Made by a program: the position numbers and the translations under genes. A stretch of DNA of 5,807 bases from an uncultured Peptostreptococcaceae bacterium (GTDB lineage: Bacteria; Bacillota; Clostridia; Tissierellales; Peptoniphilaceae): assembly GCA_945910665.1 (NCBI GenBank), contig CAMDZK010000081.1, positions 1 to 5,807 of the forward strand. Reading direction: 5' to 3'. The notes beneath the pieces were generated by a model. It was not told where the DNA came from. It made no database searches and saw only the letters and a list, made by a program, of their open reading frames with translations. Shown here one piece after another: positions 1 through 5,788 of this stretch; the stretch's first letter is position 1; each line of letters starts with the position of its first letter.

Positions 1-47
1 GCCATCATTGCGAGAAAGACCACATCGCTCACGTTTAATTTCTTCAT
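1..47 (-). CDS. 5' end of an unidentified gene, possibly a membrane protein (partial)
   Basis: Only the first 15 codons and two further bases are inside the window. They read MKKLNVSDVVFLAMM. The start is supported by an AGGAG ribosome binding site (complement of 55-59) seven bases upstream of the ATG. The gene begins just beyond the aspS terminator, so it is probably a separate transcription unit. I saw no convincing promoter in the 36 bases between terminator and start. A short basic N-terminus leading into a hydrophobic run is typical of integral membrane proteins, for example ECF-transporter substrate-binding (S) components. This is a guess from 15 residues; the function is unknown. Confidence 0.6.
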   Translation of the reverse strand, partial: MKKLNVSDVVFLAMM

Positions 48-83
48 CTAATCACTCCTACATCTGCTTTGCGTATTCATACC

Positions 84-115
84 CAAAGAAAAAGGGTGTG
101 ACGTATACACACCCC
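84..115 (-). terminator. intrinsic terminator of aspS
   Basis: On the minus strand, a perfect 7-bp stem GGGTGTG/CACACCC (108-114 with 94-100) closes a 7-base loop. It is followed directly by TTTTTCTTT. It lies just after the aspS stop codon at 121-123 and before the next minus-strand start at 47, so it should end the aspS transcript. Confidence 0.85.
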
Positions 116-120
116 ATGGA

Positions 121-1881
121 TTATTCTTCTTTTTTCACAATGGAAATGTGAACATCGTCCAATTGTTTTTGATCCACTTCTGCAGGAGCACCCATCATGA
201 CATCTTGTGCATTTTTGTTCATTGGGAAAGCGATGACTTCACGAATATTCTCTTCTCCTGCAATGAGCATGACGATGCGGTCAATTCCTGGTGCAATTCC
301 ACCATGGGGTGGTGCACCGAAGGTGAAGGCATGATACATCGCTGGGAATTTCGCTTTCACATCTTCTTCACCCATACCGACAATTTCAAACGCTTTCACC
401 ATGATTTCTGGGTCGTGGTTACGGATCGCTCCAGAGGAAAGCTCTACCCCATTACAAACCAGGTCATATTGGTAGGCGTAAATGTCTAATGGATCTTTCT
501 CCAATAAGTCTTGCATACCACCTTGAGGCATGGAGAATGGGTTGTGGGAGAATTCCAATTGGCCCGATTCTTCGCCCATTTCATACATAGGGAAGTCGAC
601 AATCCAGCAAAAAGCGTATTGGTCTGGGTTCATATGTCCTGGGAATTGATTCCCGAGCATTTTACGCAAGACGCCTGCCGTTTTTTGTGCGACGAGTTTT
701 TCGCCTGCTGCAAGGCCTACGAAAGATCCTGGAGTCAGGCCAAGTGCCTCAATAATCGTATCATTTTTCTCTTGTAAGAATTTGGAAATTCCACCGACGA
801 GCTCTTTATCTTCCCCATAGCGGAACCAATAGACGGGGTTGTTGGCTTGCATTTGTACATCGGCACACAGTTTGTCGATCACTTTTCTTGAGCCTTCAAA
901 ACCAGAGAAGACGACCGCTTGAATATTTTGCCCTTCAAAAGGACCAAATCCGATATCACCCAAAAGTTCCGTCGCATCTTGTAATTCTAAATCAATGCGA
1001 AGGTCTGGTTTATCAGAACCGTATTTTTCCATTGCTTCTTTGAAGGGAATACGCACAAATGGTGGTTTCGATGCGTTTTCGTAGACACCGTACTTGGCAA
1101 AAATCGGTGGCAATACATCTTCACATACTTCAAACACATCATCTTGCGTTGCAAAGGCCATTTCTAAGTCAAGTTGATAAAATTCCCCTGGGGAACGGTC
1201 CGCTCTTGCATCTTCATCGCGAAAACAGGGTGCGATCTGGAAATATTTGTCGAATCCGGACGCCATGAGCAATTGCTTAAATTGTTGCGGTGCTTGGGGT
1301 AATGCATAAAATTTTCCTGGATGATTTCTCGCAGGAACCAAGTAGTCTCTCGCCCCTTCTGGAGAAGAGCAAGTGAGAATCGGTGTCGTGATTTCTAAGA
1401 AATCATGATCCACCATTCCTTGACGAATGGCCGATACGACCTTTGATCGTAAAACAATTTTATCGCGCACATTCGGATTTCTTAAATCTAAGTAACGGTG
1501 TTTTAAGCGGTTATTTTCATCTTCTTCTTTGGAGCGGTTGATTTCAAAGGGCAATTCATTGTGGATGTTTTTTCCCAATACTTCCATTGAAGAAGGAACC
1601 ACTTCTATTTCACCTGTGGGTAGGGCTGGGTTTTTACTCGTGCGTTCACGGACAACTCCTGTGACAGAAACGGTGGATTCTTTATTGATGGAGGTGAATT
1701 GTTCCATCATTTCTTCCGTTTCAATGACAATTTGGGTTGTGCCATAGAAATCGCGTAACACAGCAAACCCTAGATTTTTACTGACTTGTCGTAAATTTTC
1801 AAAAAAGCCAGCCAATGTGACCGTTTCTCCCACATTGGATAAGCGTAAATCATTACATGTATTTGTTCGACCTTGTTTCAT
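121..1881 (-). CDS. aspS: aspartate--tRNA ligase (AspRS), alphaproteobacterial-type subfamily
   Basis: Class II synthetase that charges tRNA-Asp with aspartate in the cytoplasm; 586 aa, normal for bacterial AspRS (about 590). I see an OB-fold anticodon-binding domain (about 10-105, with LRD 42-44 and Q50), the catalytic core starting at YLDLRNP (130-136), and SPEGARDYLVP (173-183). Motif 2 is FRDEDARADR (220-229) followed by SPGEFYQLD. The bacterial insertion (GAD) domain spans about 285-415. HNPFSMP is at 446-452, and motif 3, GGIAPGIDR, at 527-535, carries the ATP-binding arginine R535. I place the start at 1881, not 1896, because GGAGGAAGT precedes that ATG, while the ATG five codons upstream has only a weak site. 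No terminator separates it from the gene upstream, and a TATAAT box lies 38 bases before the start. No adjacent hisS is seen. The identity is essentially certain. Confidence 0.97.
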   Translation of the reverse strand: MKQGRTNTCNDLRLSNVGETVTLAGFFENLRQVSKNLGFAVLRDFYGTTQIVIETEEMMEQFTSINKESTVSVTGVVRERTSKNPALPTGEIEVVPSSMEVLGKNIHNELPFEINRSKEEDENNRLKHRYLDLRNPNVRDKIVLRSKVVSAIRQGMVDHDFLEITTPILTCSSPEGARDYLVPARNHPGKFYALPQAPQQFKQLLMASGFDKYFQIAPCFRDEDARADRSPGEFYQLDLEMAFATQDDVFEVCEDVLPPIFAKYGVYENASKPPFVRIPFKEAMEKYGSDKPDLRIDLELQDATELLGDIGFGPFEGQNIQAVVFSGFEGSRKVIDKLCADVQMQANNPVYWFRYGEDKELVGGISKFLQEKNDTIIEALGLTPGSFVGLAAGEKLVAQKTAGVLRKMLGNQFPGHMNPDQYAFCWIVDFPMYEMGEESGQLEFSHNPFSMPQGGMQDLLEKDPLDIYAYQYDLVCNGVELSSGAIRNHDPEIMVKAFEIVGMGEEDVKAKFPAMYHAFTFGAPPHGGIAPGIDRIVMLIAGEENIREVIAFPMNKNAQDVMMGAPAEVDQKQLDDVHISIVKKEE

Positions 1882-1919
1882 ACTTCCTCCGTGCATTCTT
1901 CTTTCTAATCTCTCTAATC

Positions 1920-1925
1920 ATTATA
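1920..1925 (-). promoter_or_regulatory. candidate -10 box for aspS
   Basis: The minus strand carries a perfect TATAAT in the gap between the hemolysin III gene and aspS. Transcription would start near 1913 and leave a leader of about 30 bases carrying the GGAGG site. No good -35 hexamer is present: the best is TTAGCC with a 19-base spacer. It may therefore be weak, or assist read-through from the upstream gene. Confidence 0.45.
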
Positions 1926-1958
1926 CAACGAAAGGGGCATTTTTGGCTAATTCTTCCA

Positions 1959-2615
1959 TTAAACCTGCGTAAGCATAAAAAACACGATCGCTATATAATG
2001 AAAGATAGAGGCAAAAAAGATAAATAAGTGCCAGATCATGTGGTGATATTTTCTTTTTTGCTTATAAAACACAGCTCCAATCGTATATAAAAGGCCACCA
2101 GCGAGCATAAAACCCCAGAAGAGAACGCCTGTCTTTTGAAGGACCGTAGGAATAATAAAAACGACGAGCCATCCCATAATGAGATACAAAGCTAAGCTAA
2201 ACTTTTCATTGACTTCTTTTGCCAAAATCTTATACAAAATCCCAAATATCGTAATTCCCCATTGGAGAACAATGATTCCTATCCCCAACCGACCTCCAAT
2301 GAATGACAGCGCCACAGGTGTGTAAGAACCCGCAATAGCGATGTAAATCATGGAATGGTCAATCATTCGCAAGACATATTTATGGGGCGAATGGTAATCC
2401 ATTGTATGATAAATGGTCGATGAGAGAAACATGAGTAAGAGACTGATGACAAAAATAGACATGCCCACTGCTGCTGTCACATCATAATGTAAATAGGCAT
2501 ATACTGATGTTATGGGAAGAAGAACGAGCATCAGAAAAAATCCTACGCCATGGGTTACACTGTTCGCGACCTCTTCACCAAAGGTGAGTTTTGTACTTAA
2601 TTGAAATCTTCGCAT
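1959..2615 (-). CDS. hemolysin III / TrhA family seven-helix membrane protein (PAQR-like)
   Basis: Integral inner-membrane protein of 218 aa, the normal size for the hemolysin III (YqfA/TrhA) family. The family belongs to the CREST superfamily with PAQR receptors and ceramidases. Seven hydrophobic segments are visible at about 23-42, 47-68, 84-104, 110-130, 138-157, 164-184 and 195-216. The putative metal-site residues are present: S66-xxx-H70 in SSTIYH, D86 in DHSMIY, and H192-xxx-H196 in HMIWH. The N-terminal EEVANSVTHGVG motif is also typical. The name is historical; bacterial members are linked to membrane-lipid or fluidity homeostasis, and a true cytolysin role is unlikely. The start is firm: AGGAGG (complement of 2620-2625) lies four bases before the ATG. 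The ATG sits 19 bases inside the end of the DUF1836 gene, which suggests translational coupling. Confidence 0.92.
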   Translation of the reverse strand: MRRFQLSTKLTFGEEVANSVTHGVGFFLMLVLLPITSVYAYLHYDVTAAVGMSIFVISLLLMFLSSTIYHTMDYHSPHKYVLRMIDHSMIYIAIAGSYTPVALSFIGGRLGIGIIVLQWGITIFGILYKILAKEVNEKFSLALYLIMGWLVVFIIPTVLQKTGVLFWGFMLAGGLLYTIGAVFYKQKRKYHHMIWHLFIFFASIFHYIAIVFFMLTQV

Positions 2616-3031
2616 CGTTCCTCCTCAAGCATCTGCTTTGTGATTTTATATTGGCACAAGGTGTCGCATAGACTCTCAAATACGGGTGGCAGCGAACTTT
2701 TTTCTCCATTCATGCGCATTGCAAATGAACTGTACAATTGATTCATAGGAATAATTTCTGTGGTTTTTTCAATCAACCATGCGATTTCTTTGATTGAAAA
2801 AACGGCCTTGCTGTAGGTAATCATCAAAAGCGTAGCCAAATGGTGACGGTCGTATTTCTTATTCTCTGGTTTTTTTATGTAGCCGTTCTTTACGTAATTG
2901 TTCACCATGGATGGGGTCAGTCCCTTCCCATCGACTAAAAATTCAGGTGCAATCCGTTCATTGACGAGGAGAACCACTTGGTCCATATATAAGGGAATGG
3001 ACGGAAGGGCTTCCCATTTGGGTATCTTCAT
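2597..3031 (-). CDS. DUF1836 family protein, helix-turn-helix-like putative regulator
   Basis: A 144-aa soluble protein with the DUF1836 pattern. The N-terminal part, LPSIPLYMDQVVLLVNE (9-25), is followed by LTPSMVNNYVKNGYI (38-52), KPENKKYDRHHLATLL (54-69) and VFSIKEI (77-83). The LTPSMVNNYV and YDRHHLATLL stretches resemble the helix-turn-helix core of MerR-like proteins, so DNA binding is plausible. The family has no proven role that I know of. The C-terminus (about 115-144) looks short next to many family members, which I remember as nearer 170-200 aa. The last 19 bases overlap the hemolysin III start. The ribosome binding site is poor (AAAGAGAG, nine bases from the ATG), but the start fits the family's N-terminus. 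An inverted repeat sits just upstream. The family call is solid; the regulatory function is inferred. Confidence 0.85.
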   Translation of the reverse strand: MKIPKWEALPSIPLYMDQVVLLVNERIAPEFLVDGKGLTPSMVNNYVKNGYIKKPENKKYDRHHLATLLMITYSKAVFSIKEIAWLIEKTTEIIPMNQLYSSFAMRMNGEKSSLPPVFESLCDTLCQYKITKQMLEEERCEDFN

Positions 3032-3049
3032 GATTCACAACTCTCTTTC

Positions 3050-3070
3050 ATCTAGTTTCAATAACTAGAT
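3050..3070. promoter_or_regulatory. exact 8-bp inverted repeat at the DUF1836 promoter, candidate operator
   Basis: The arms ATCTAGTT and AACTAGAT (3050-3057 and 3063-3070) are perfectly complementary around a 5-base spacer. The repeat overlaps the -10 box by two bases and covers the predicted transcription start near 3062. A protein bound there would block RNA polymerase. A leader hairpin is the alternative, but the transcript would lack part of the first arm. Confidence 0.55.
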
Positions 3071-3097
3071 TGTACCCTTTTTGAAATTAAAACAAAA
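3069..3097 (-). promoter_or_regulatory. promoter of the DUF1836-hemolysin III unit
   Basis: The minus strand has a -10 box TACAAT (complement of 3069-3074). The -35 region is poor: TTTGTT with a 16-base spacer (3091-3096) or TTGTTT with 15. It overlaps the T-tract of the terminator of the preceding operon. The A/T-rich spacer contains the 15-base sequence also found near 5745. Confidence 0.5.
3074..3088. repeat. 15-base exact repeat, copy 1
   Basis: The plus strand reads ACCCTTTTTGAAATT, identical to 5745-5759 and in the same orientation. This copy lies in the spacer of the DUF1836 promoter. Its function is unknown. Confidence 0.6.
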
Positions 3098-3126
3098 CAA
3101 AAAGCGGCTTCCGAATAGAAAACCGC
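3090..3126 (-). terminator. intrinsic terminator of the GntR-ABC operon
   Basis: On the minus strand, GCGGTTTTC (3118-3126) pairs with GGAAGCCGC (3104-3112). The 9-bp stem includes two G-T pairs and has a 5-base loop. It is followed by a run of T broken only by single G residues (TTTTTGTTTTG). It begins six bases after the permease stop codon. Confidence 0.9.
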
Positions 3127-3132
3127 AATTGT

Positions 3133-4431
3133 CTAAACGCCAATTTTAACTTTAAATAGGAATCGATAGAAGAAATAGCTAATGAGTGTACTTAAGATAA
3201 AGATCAGTACGGAAAGGCCCGTCGTTTCCAAATAAAATGTTTGTGATATGATGGCAGTCACGATCACAGCTGTTGTGAGAAGCGCAAGAATCATGACTAC
3301 TTTGCTGAAATTTTTATTCTTCACTACATATCCGGTGCGTTCTTTCGCACTATGTTCTGAAGACCAATAGCCAAGACCTACTAGGAATAACCCCATGAGC
3401 GTTAATATTAGAAGTACTCTTGGATAAGGCTGAGAGAAATAGTCGCCTGGAAAATGGAGGATTCCTATCGGCCATACACTGGTTACTTTTCCGATAAAAT
3501 TCCCCATCGCAGCCGCAATATCATGACGCCCAACAATATACAGGATTTGACCAATGATGAACTGAATCAGCTTGGTACTCATCATGGCGATGATCAAGAG
3601 TCCAATGTGTCCAATAAAGTTTCCTGCCAGTTCTCCAACCCCAAAAACAAAGCAGTAGAAGGCAAAGATTTGTAGAAAACGGAAGAAGTATCCTCTCAGT
3701 ATCCCACCTGTATCCGATACTGCAGCCGCCATGCTAGTACTCCAAATGGCGTGACCGATGATCGTCGTCACAATGTAAACCCCAGCCAAGATGATAAGTC
3801 CAAAACTAAATTTCATAAGATAGTTTTTTCCTCTCGACCACGGAAATGTGTTTGCAAATTCATGATACGCCGTTAGATTTTCAAGACTTGTGAGTAAAAA
3901 ACCGAATAGGAGGGTGACTAAGAACATGGAAAAGGAACCAAAGTAATACCCTACATTACCAGCGAACCCAGAACTTTCAAAGAATGGATGATACTTTATG
4001 TCGATTAAATAAATGTCTCGGTAAATTGTATCTCTAACACTATACGCAGAAGCATTATAGACTTCGTCAACTTGACGTTCTCCTCGTTTATATCCATACT
4101 CTTTTGCGAGTTCTTTCCATTTATCATTCGCCTCTTGGATTCTCTCTTTCGTCAACTCTTTTTCTAGTTTACAATGCTCCTCTTCTTCGTAGAATGTTCT
4201 TTGTGCTGCATATTTTGCATCATCATATTCCATTGGACTTTTAAACTCTTTATCTTTGTTATTATAAATCCACTCAACGTGCTGAATATAGCCAATATAT
4301 CGTTCCCCTTCCATTTTAAGGGCCGTATAGGACTCAAAAATACTTAACAATAGAACTAAGGCCAAGAATAAGACAATCCAAATGCGGTGCTTCATCCATA
4401 AAATCTTTGATAATCGTTTAAAATCACGCAT
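3133..4431 (-). CDS. ABC transporter permease with large extracytoplasmic loop
   Basis: Membrane subunit (432 aa) partnering the ATPase encoded just upstream. I count about eight hydrophobic segments, near 17-35, 163-184, 207-228, 252-270, 273-297, 338-355, 377-397 and 404-424. The basic N-terminus (KRLSKILWMKHR) and the positive stretch at 363-377 suggest that both ends are cytoplasmic. Residues 36-162 would then form a charged extracytoplasmic domain between helices 1 and 2; its part at 81-112 is rich in E and K and may be a coiled coil. The cytoplasmic stretch FANTFPWSRGKNYLMK (192-207) resembles the coupling segment of ABC-2-type permeases. AGGAG lies eight bases before the ATG. The start overlaps the ATPase stop by 8 bases (ATGCGTGA), so the two are co-translated. 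Substrate unknown; drug, peptide or lipid export is the usual role of GntR-linked systems of this type. Confidence 0.85.
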   Translation of the reverse strand: MRDFKRLSKILWMKHRIWIVLFLALVLLLSIFESYTALKMEGERYIGYIQHVEWIYNNKDKEFKSPMEYDDAKYAAQRTFYEEEEHCKLEKELTKERIQEANDKWKELAKEYGYKRGERQVDEVYNASAYSVRDTIYRDIYLIDIKYHPFFESSGFAGNVGYYFGSFSMFLVTLLFGFLLTSLENLTAYHEFANTFPWSRGKNYLMKFSFGLIILAGVYIVTTIIGHAIWSTSMAAAVSDTGGILRGYFFRFLQIFAFYCFVFGVGELAGNFIGHIGLLIIAMMSTKLIQFIIGQILYIVGRHDIAAAMGNFIGKVTSVWPIGILHFPGDYFSQPYPRVLLILTLMGLFLVGLGYWSSEHSAKERTGYVVKNKNFSKVVMILALLTTAVIVTAIISQTFYLETTGLSVLIFILSTLISYFFYRFLFKVKIGV

Positions 4432-5293
4432 TGATTTTCTCCTTTCCCTGTTCCCAATAGAAATAGTCTTCGAGTTTTACTGGTAAAATATCGTACTGTA
4501 CGATTTCTGGTCCATTTATTTCTGCAAGGACTGATGAAAGGGGTCCTTCTAAGAGCAGAGTATGGACGCGACCCATTTGAAACACTTCTACCGATTTTCT
4601 TTGTAAACTTGCTGGTAATGCATCTTTTACGACCACTTGAACTTTAATCGTATTGCCATCTTCTCCTATTGTCTCTTCCAGTTGTCCATCCATCGTTAAG
4701 TATAAAATGCGATCTGCAATCCCTTGTAATTCTTCTAATTGGTGGGAACTGATCAGCACTGCTCGTCCAGACTCTGCCACATCGAGCAAATATTGTTTGA
4801 TTTTCTTCTTGTTGAGTACATCGATTCCGTCTAACAATTCATCCACAAGAAGATAGGGCGTACCCGTTGCAATCACAATGATCAGACCCAACAACACTTT
4901 GTTCCCTTTTGAAAGGCTTCGACTTGTTGCCTTGAGATCAAGACCCAACTTGAGCGCTTCTGCCTCGACAAATTCTCGATCAAAATGAGGATAGATCATT
5001 TGGTAGTAATCCATGATTCGATTTCCCGAATCAAAAGGGAAGTAATCAAAGCGATCGGGGAGAAAAGCGATATTCTCCATGAGTTCCGGATGAGTGATCA
5101 CATCCTTTTCGTTGATACATATTGTGCCTTGTTCTGCATCGATAATTCTCGATAAAATACGCAGTAATGTTGTTTTTCCAGAACCATTTCGACCAACGAG
5201 CGCCGTAATTTCTCCTGGATGTAAAGAAAAACTCACGCCAGATAGTACGGTCTTTTTATCAAAAGCTTTTACAATCTCATTTGCTTGTAACAT
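4424..5293 (-). CDS. ABC transporter ATP-binding protein (GntR-linked, YtrB/BcrA-like)
   Basis: Cytoplasmic ATPase subunit (289 aa) that should power the permease encoded directly downstream. Walker A is GRNGSGKT (34-41), the signature is LSKGN (127-131), Walker B is YLLVDE (147-152) with the catalytic glutamate E152, the D-loop is GID (156-158), and the H-loop histidine is H184 in ISSHQLEE. Residues 210-289 form a C-terminal extension typical of ABC-2-type export ATPases. Departures from consensus are D80 at the Q-loop (FLPD) and ELLDG in place of EPTSG after Walker B. The ribosome binding site is very strong: AAGGAGGTGG (complement of 5300-5309), within the regulator's coding region. The start overlaps the GntR gene by 17 bases. 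It is a single-domain half, so a homodimer with the permease is expected. Confidence 0.93.
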   Translation of the reverse strand: MLQANEIVKAFDKKTVLSGVSFSLHPGEITALVGRNGSGKTTLLRILSRIIDAEQGTICINEKDVITHPELMENIAFLPDRFDYFPFDSGNRIMDYYQMIYPHFDREFVEAEALKLGLDLKATSRSLSKGNKVLLGLIIVIATGTPYLLVDELLDGIDVLNKKKIKQYLLDVAESGRAVLISSHQLEELQGIADRILYLTMDGQLEETIGEDGNTIKVQVVVKDALPASLQRKSVEVFQMGRVHTLLLEGPLSSVLAEINGPEIVQYDILPVKLEDYFYWEQGKEKINA

Positions 5294-5663
5294 CTAACTC
5301 CACCTCCTTCTGTAGTTTCTCGATCATCTCCAAAACTTCTTCATAGCACAGTCCTAAAAACTTACATTCTGTGAGTAAATCACGTGCCTTTTCTTCCACT
5401 TTTTCTTTCTCCCATTCAATTTTTTTCGGATTGATGGAAATAAATGTTCCTTTTCCTGGAATCGTACTTATCATTCCAAGAATTTCCATTTCTTTATACG
5501 CCCTGGCAATTGTCGATTGATTGACTGTGAGCGTCCTTGCAAGTTCGCGAACAGAAGGGAGTTGGTCTCCTTCACTTAACAATTCGTTGGCGAGTGCCTG
5601 CTTTGTCTGATCGACAATTTGCATATAAATCGGAGTCTTGTTTGAATAGTCCAAATGATACAC
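5277..5663 (-). CDS. GntR family transcriptional regulator, YtrA subfamily
   Basis: A DNA-binding repressor of 128 aa. The N-terminal winged helix (about 10-76) has PIYMQIVDQT (11-20), LPSVRELARTL (35-45), the recognition helix around NQSTIARAYKEME (48-60), and the wing GKGTFIS (70-76). The short C-terminal tail (80-123), rich in E and K, probably forms the two dimerization helices of YtrA-type proteins. There is no large effector domain. Translation starts at GTG (5661-5663): AAGGGG lies seven bases upstream, and the nearby ATG at 5678-5680 is out of frame. The gene leads an operon with an ATPase and permease, the classic arrangement for autoregulated export systems induced by antibiotics or envelope stress. 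The inducer is unknown. Confidence 0.92.
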   Translation of the reverse strand: MYHLDYSNKTPIYMQIVDQTKQALANELLSEGDQLPSVRELARTLTVNQSTIARAYKEMEILGMISTIPGKGTFISINPKKIEWEKEKVEEKARDLLTECKFLGLCYEEVLEMIEKLQKEVELDVTSK

Positions 5664-5680
5664 TTCAACACCCCTTTCAT

Positions 5681-5703
5681 CTGTATGGTTTGGTGTAGTA
5701 CAG
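5681..5703. promoter_or_regulatory. candidate GntR operator in the leader of its own operon
   Basis: On the minus strand, CTGTA (5699-5703) and TACAG (5681-5685) form a dyad with a 13-base spacer. Inside it, 5694-5702 is TGTAGTACA on the plus strand, with 4-base complementary arms around one base. The site lies between the predicted start near 5710 and the ribosome binding site, where repressor binding would act as a roadblock. The arms are short, so this is tentative. Confidence 0.35.
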
Positions 5704-5716
5704 TCAATTCACTTAA

Positions 5717-5745
5717 AATATACCACGCATTTCTTTCTTTGGCAA
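5717..5745 (-). promoter_or_regulatory. promoter of the GntR-ABC operon
   Basis: On the minus strand, TTGCCA (complement of 5740-5745) is separated by exactly 17 bases from TATATT (complement of 5717-5722). This matches the housekeeping sigma factor consensus well. Transcription would start near 5710, giving a leader of about 47 bases. Confidence 0.75.
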
Positions 5746-5759
5746 CCCTTTTTGAAATT
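5745..5759. repeat. 15-base exact repeat, copy 2
   Basis: ACCCTTTTTGAAATT on the plus strand, identical to 3074-3088. This copy touches the -35 box of the GntR operon promoter and lies upstream of a possible rightward promoter, so it sits between two divergent promoters. Confidence 0.6.
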
Positions 5760-5760
5760 T

Positions 5761-5788
5761 TTGTTTTCTGTGCGAAGAAGAGTATACT
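5761..5788 (+). promoter_or_regulatory. possible divergent promoter for a gene beyond the right edge
   Basis: TTGTTT (5761-5766) and TATACT (5783-5788) are spaced by 16 bases. GGCGGA at 5795-5800 precedes an ATG at 5805-5807 that ends the window. The leader would be only about 10 bases and the ATG may not be a true start. No coding sequence beyond it is visible. Confidence 0.4.

Noticed and set aside
148..1747. Several plus-strand open reading frames of 69-113 codons opposite aspS
   Set aside because: They are antisense to a full-length, clearly conserved aspS. They have no recognisable domains and are rich in H, W, C and R, as expected for shadow frames.
1882..1896. Upstream ATG giving AspRS five extra residues (MHGGS)
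   Set aside because: The second ATG at 1879-1881 has GGAGG at a suitable distance; the upstream ATG would put the ribosome binding site inside the coding region and has only a weak site of its own.
1882..1958. T-box riboswitch upstream of aspS
   Set aside because: The gap to the previous gene is far too short for a T-box, and there is no specifier stem or antiterminator.
1959..2615. Cytolytic toxin based on the name hemolysin III
   Set aside because: The family name is historical. The sequence is a housekeeping-type seven-helix membrane protein with PAQR-like metal-site residues, and there is no sign of a virulence locus.
3454..5297. Plus-strand open reading frames of 67-73 codons opposite the permease and ATPase
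   Set aside because: They lie opposite well-supported genes and show no family motif, so they are shadow frames.
5745..5760. CodY-like site in the A/T-rich 15-base repeat
   Set aside because: The match to AATTTTCWGAAAATT is only partial, and one half lacks symmetry because of the GGG run.
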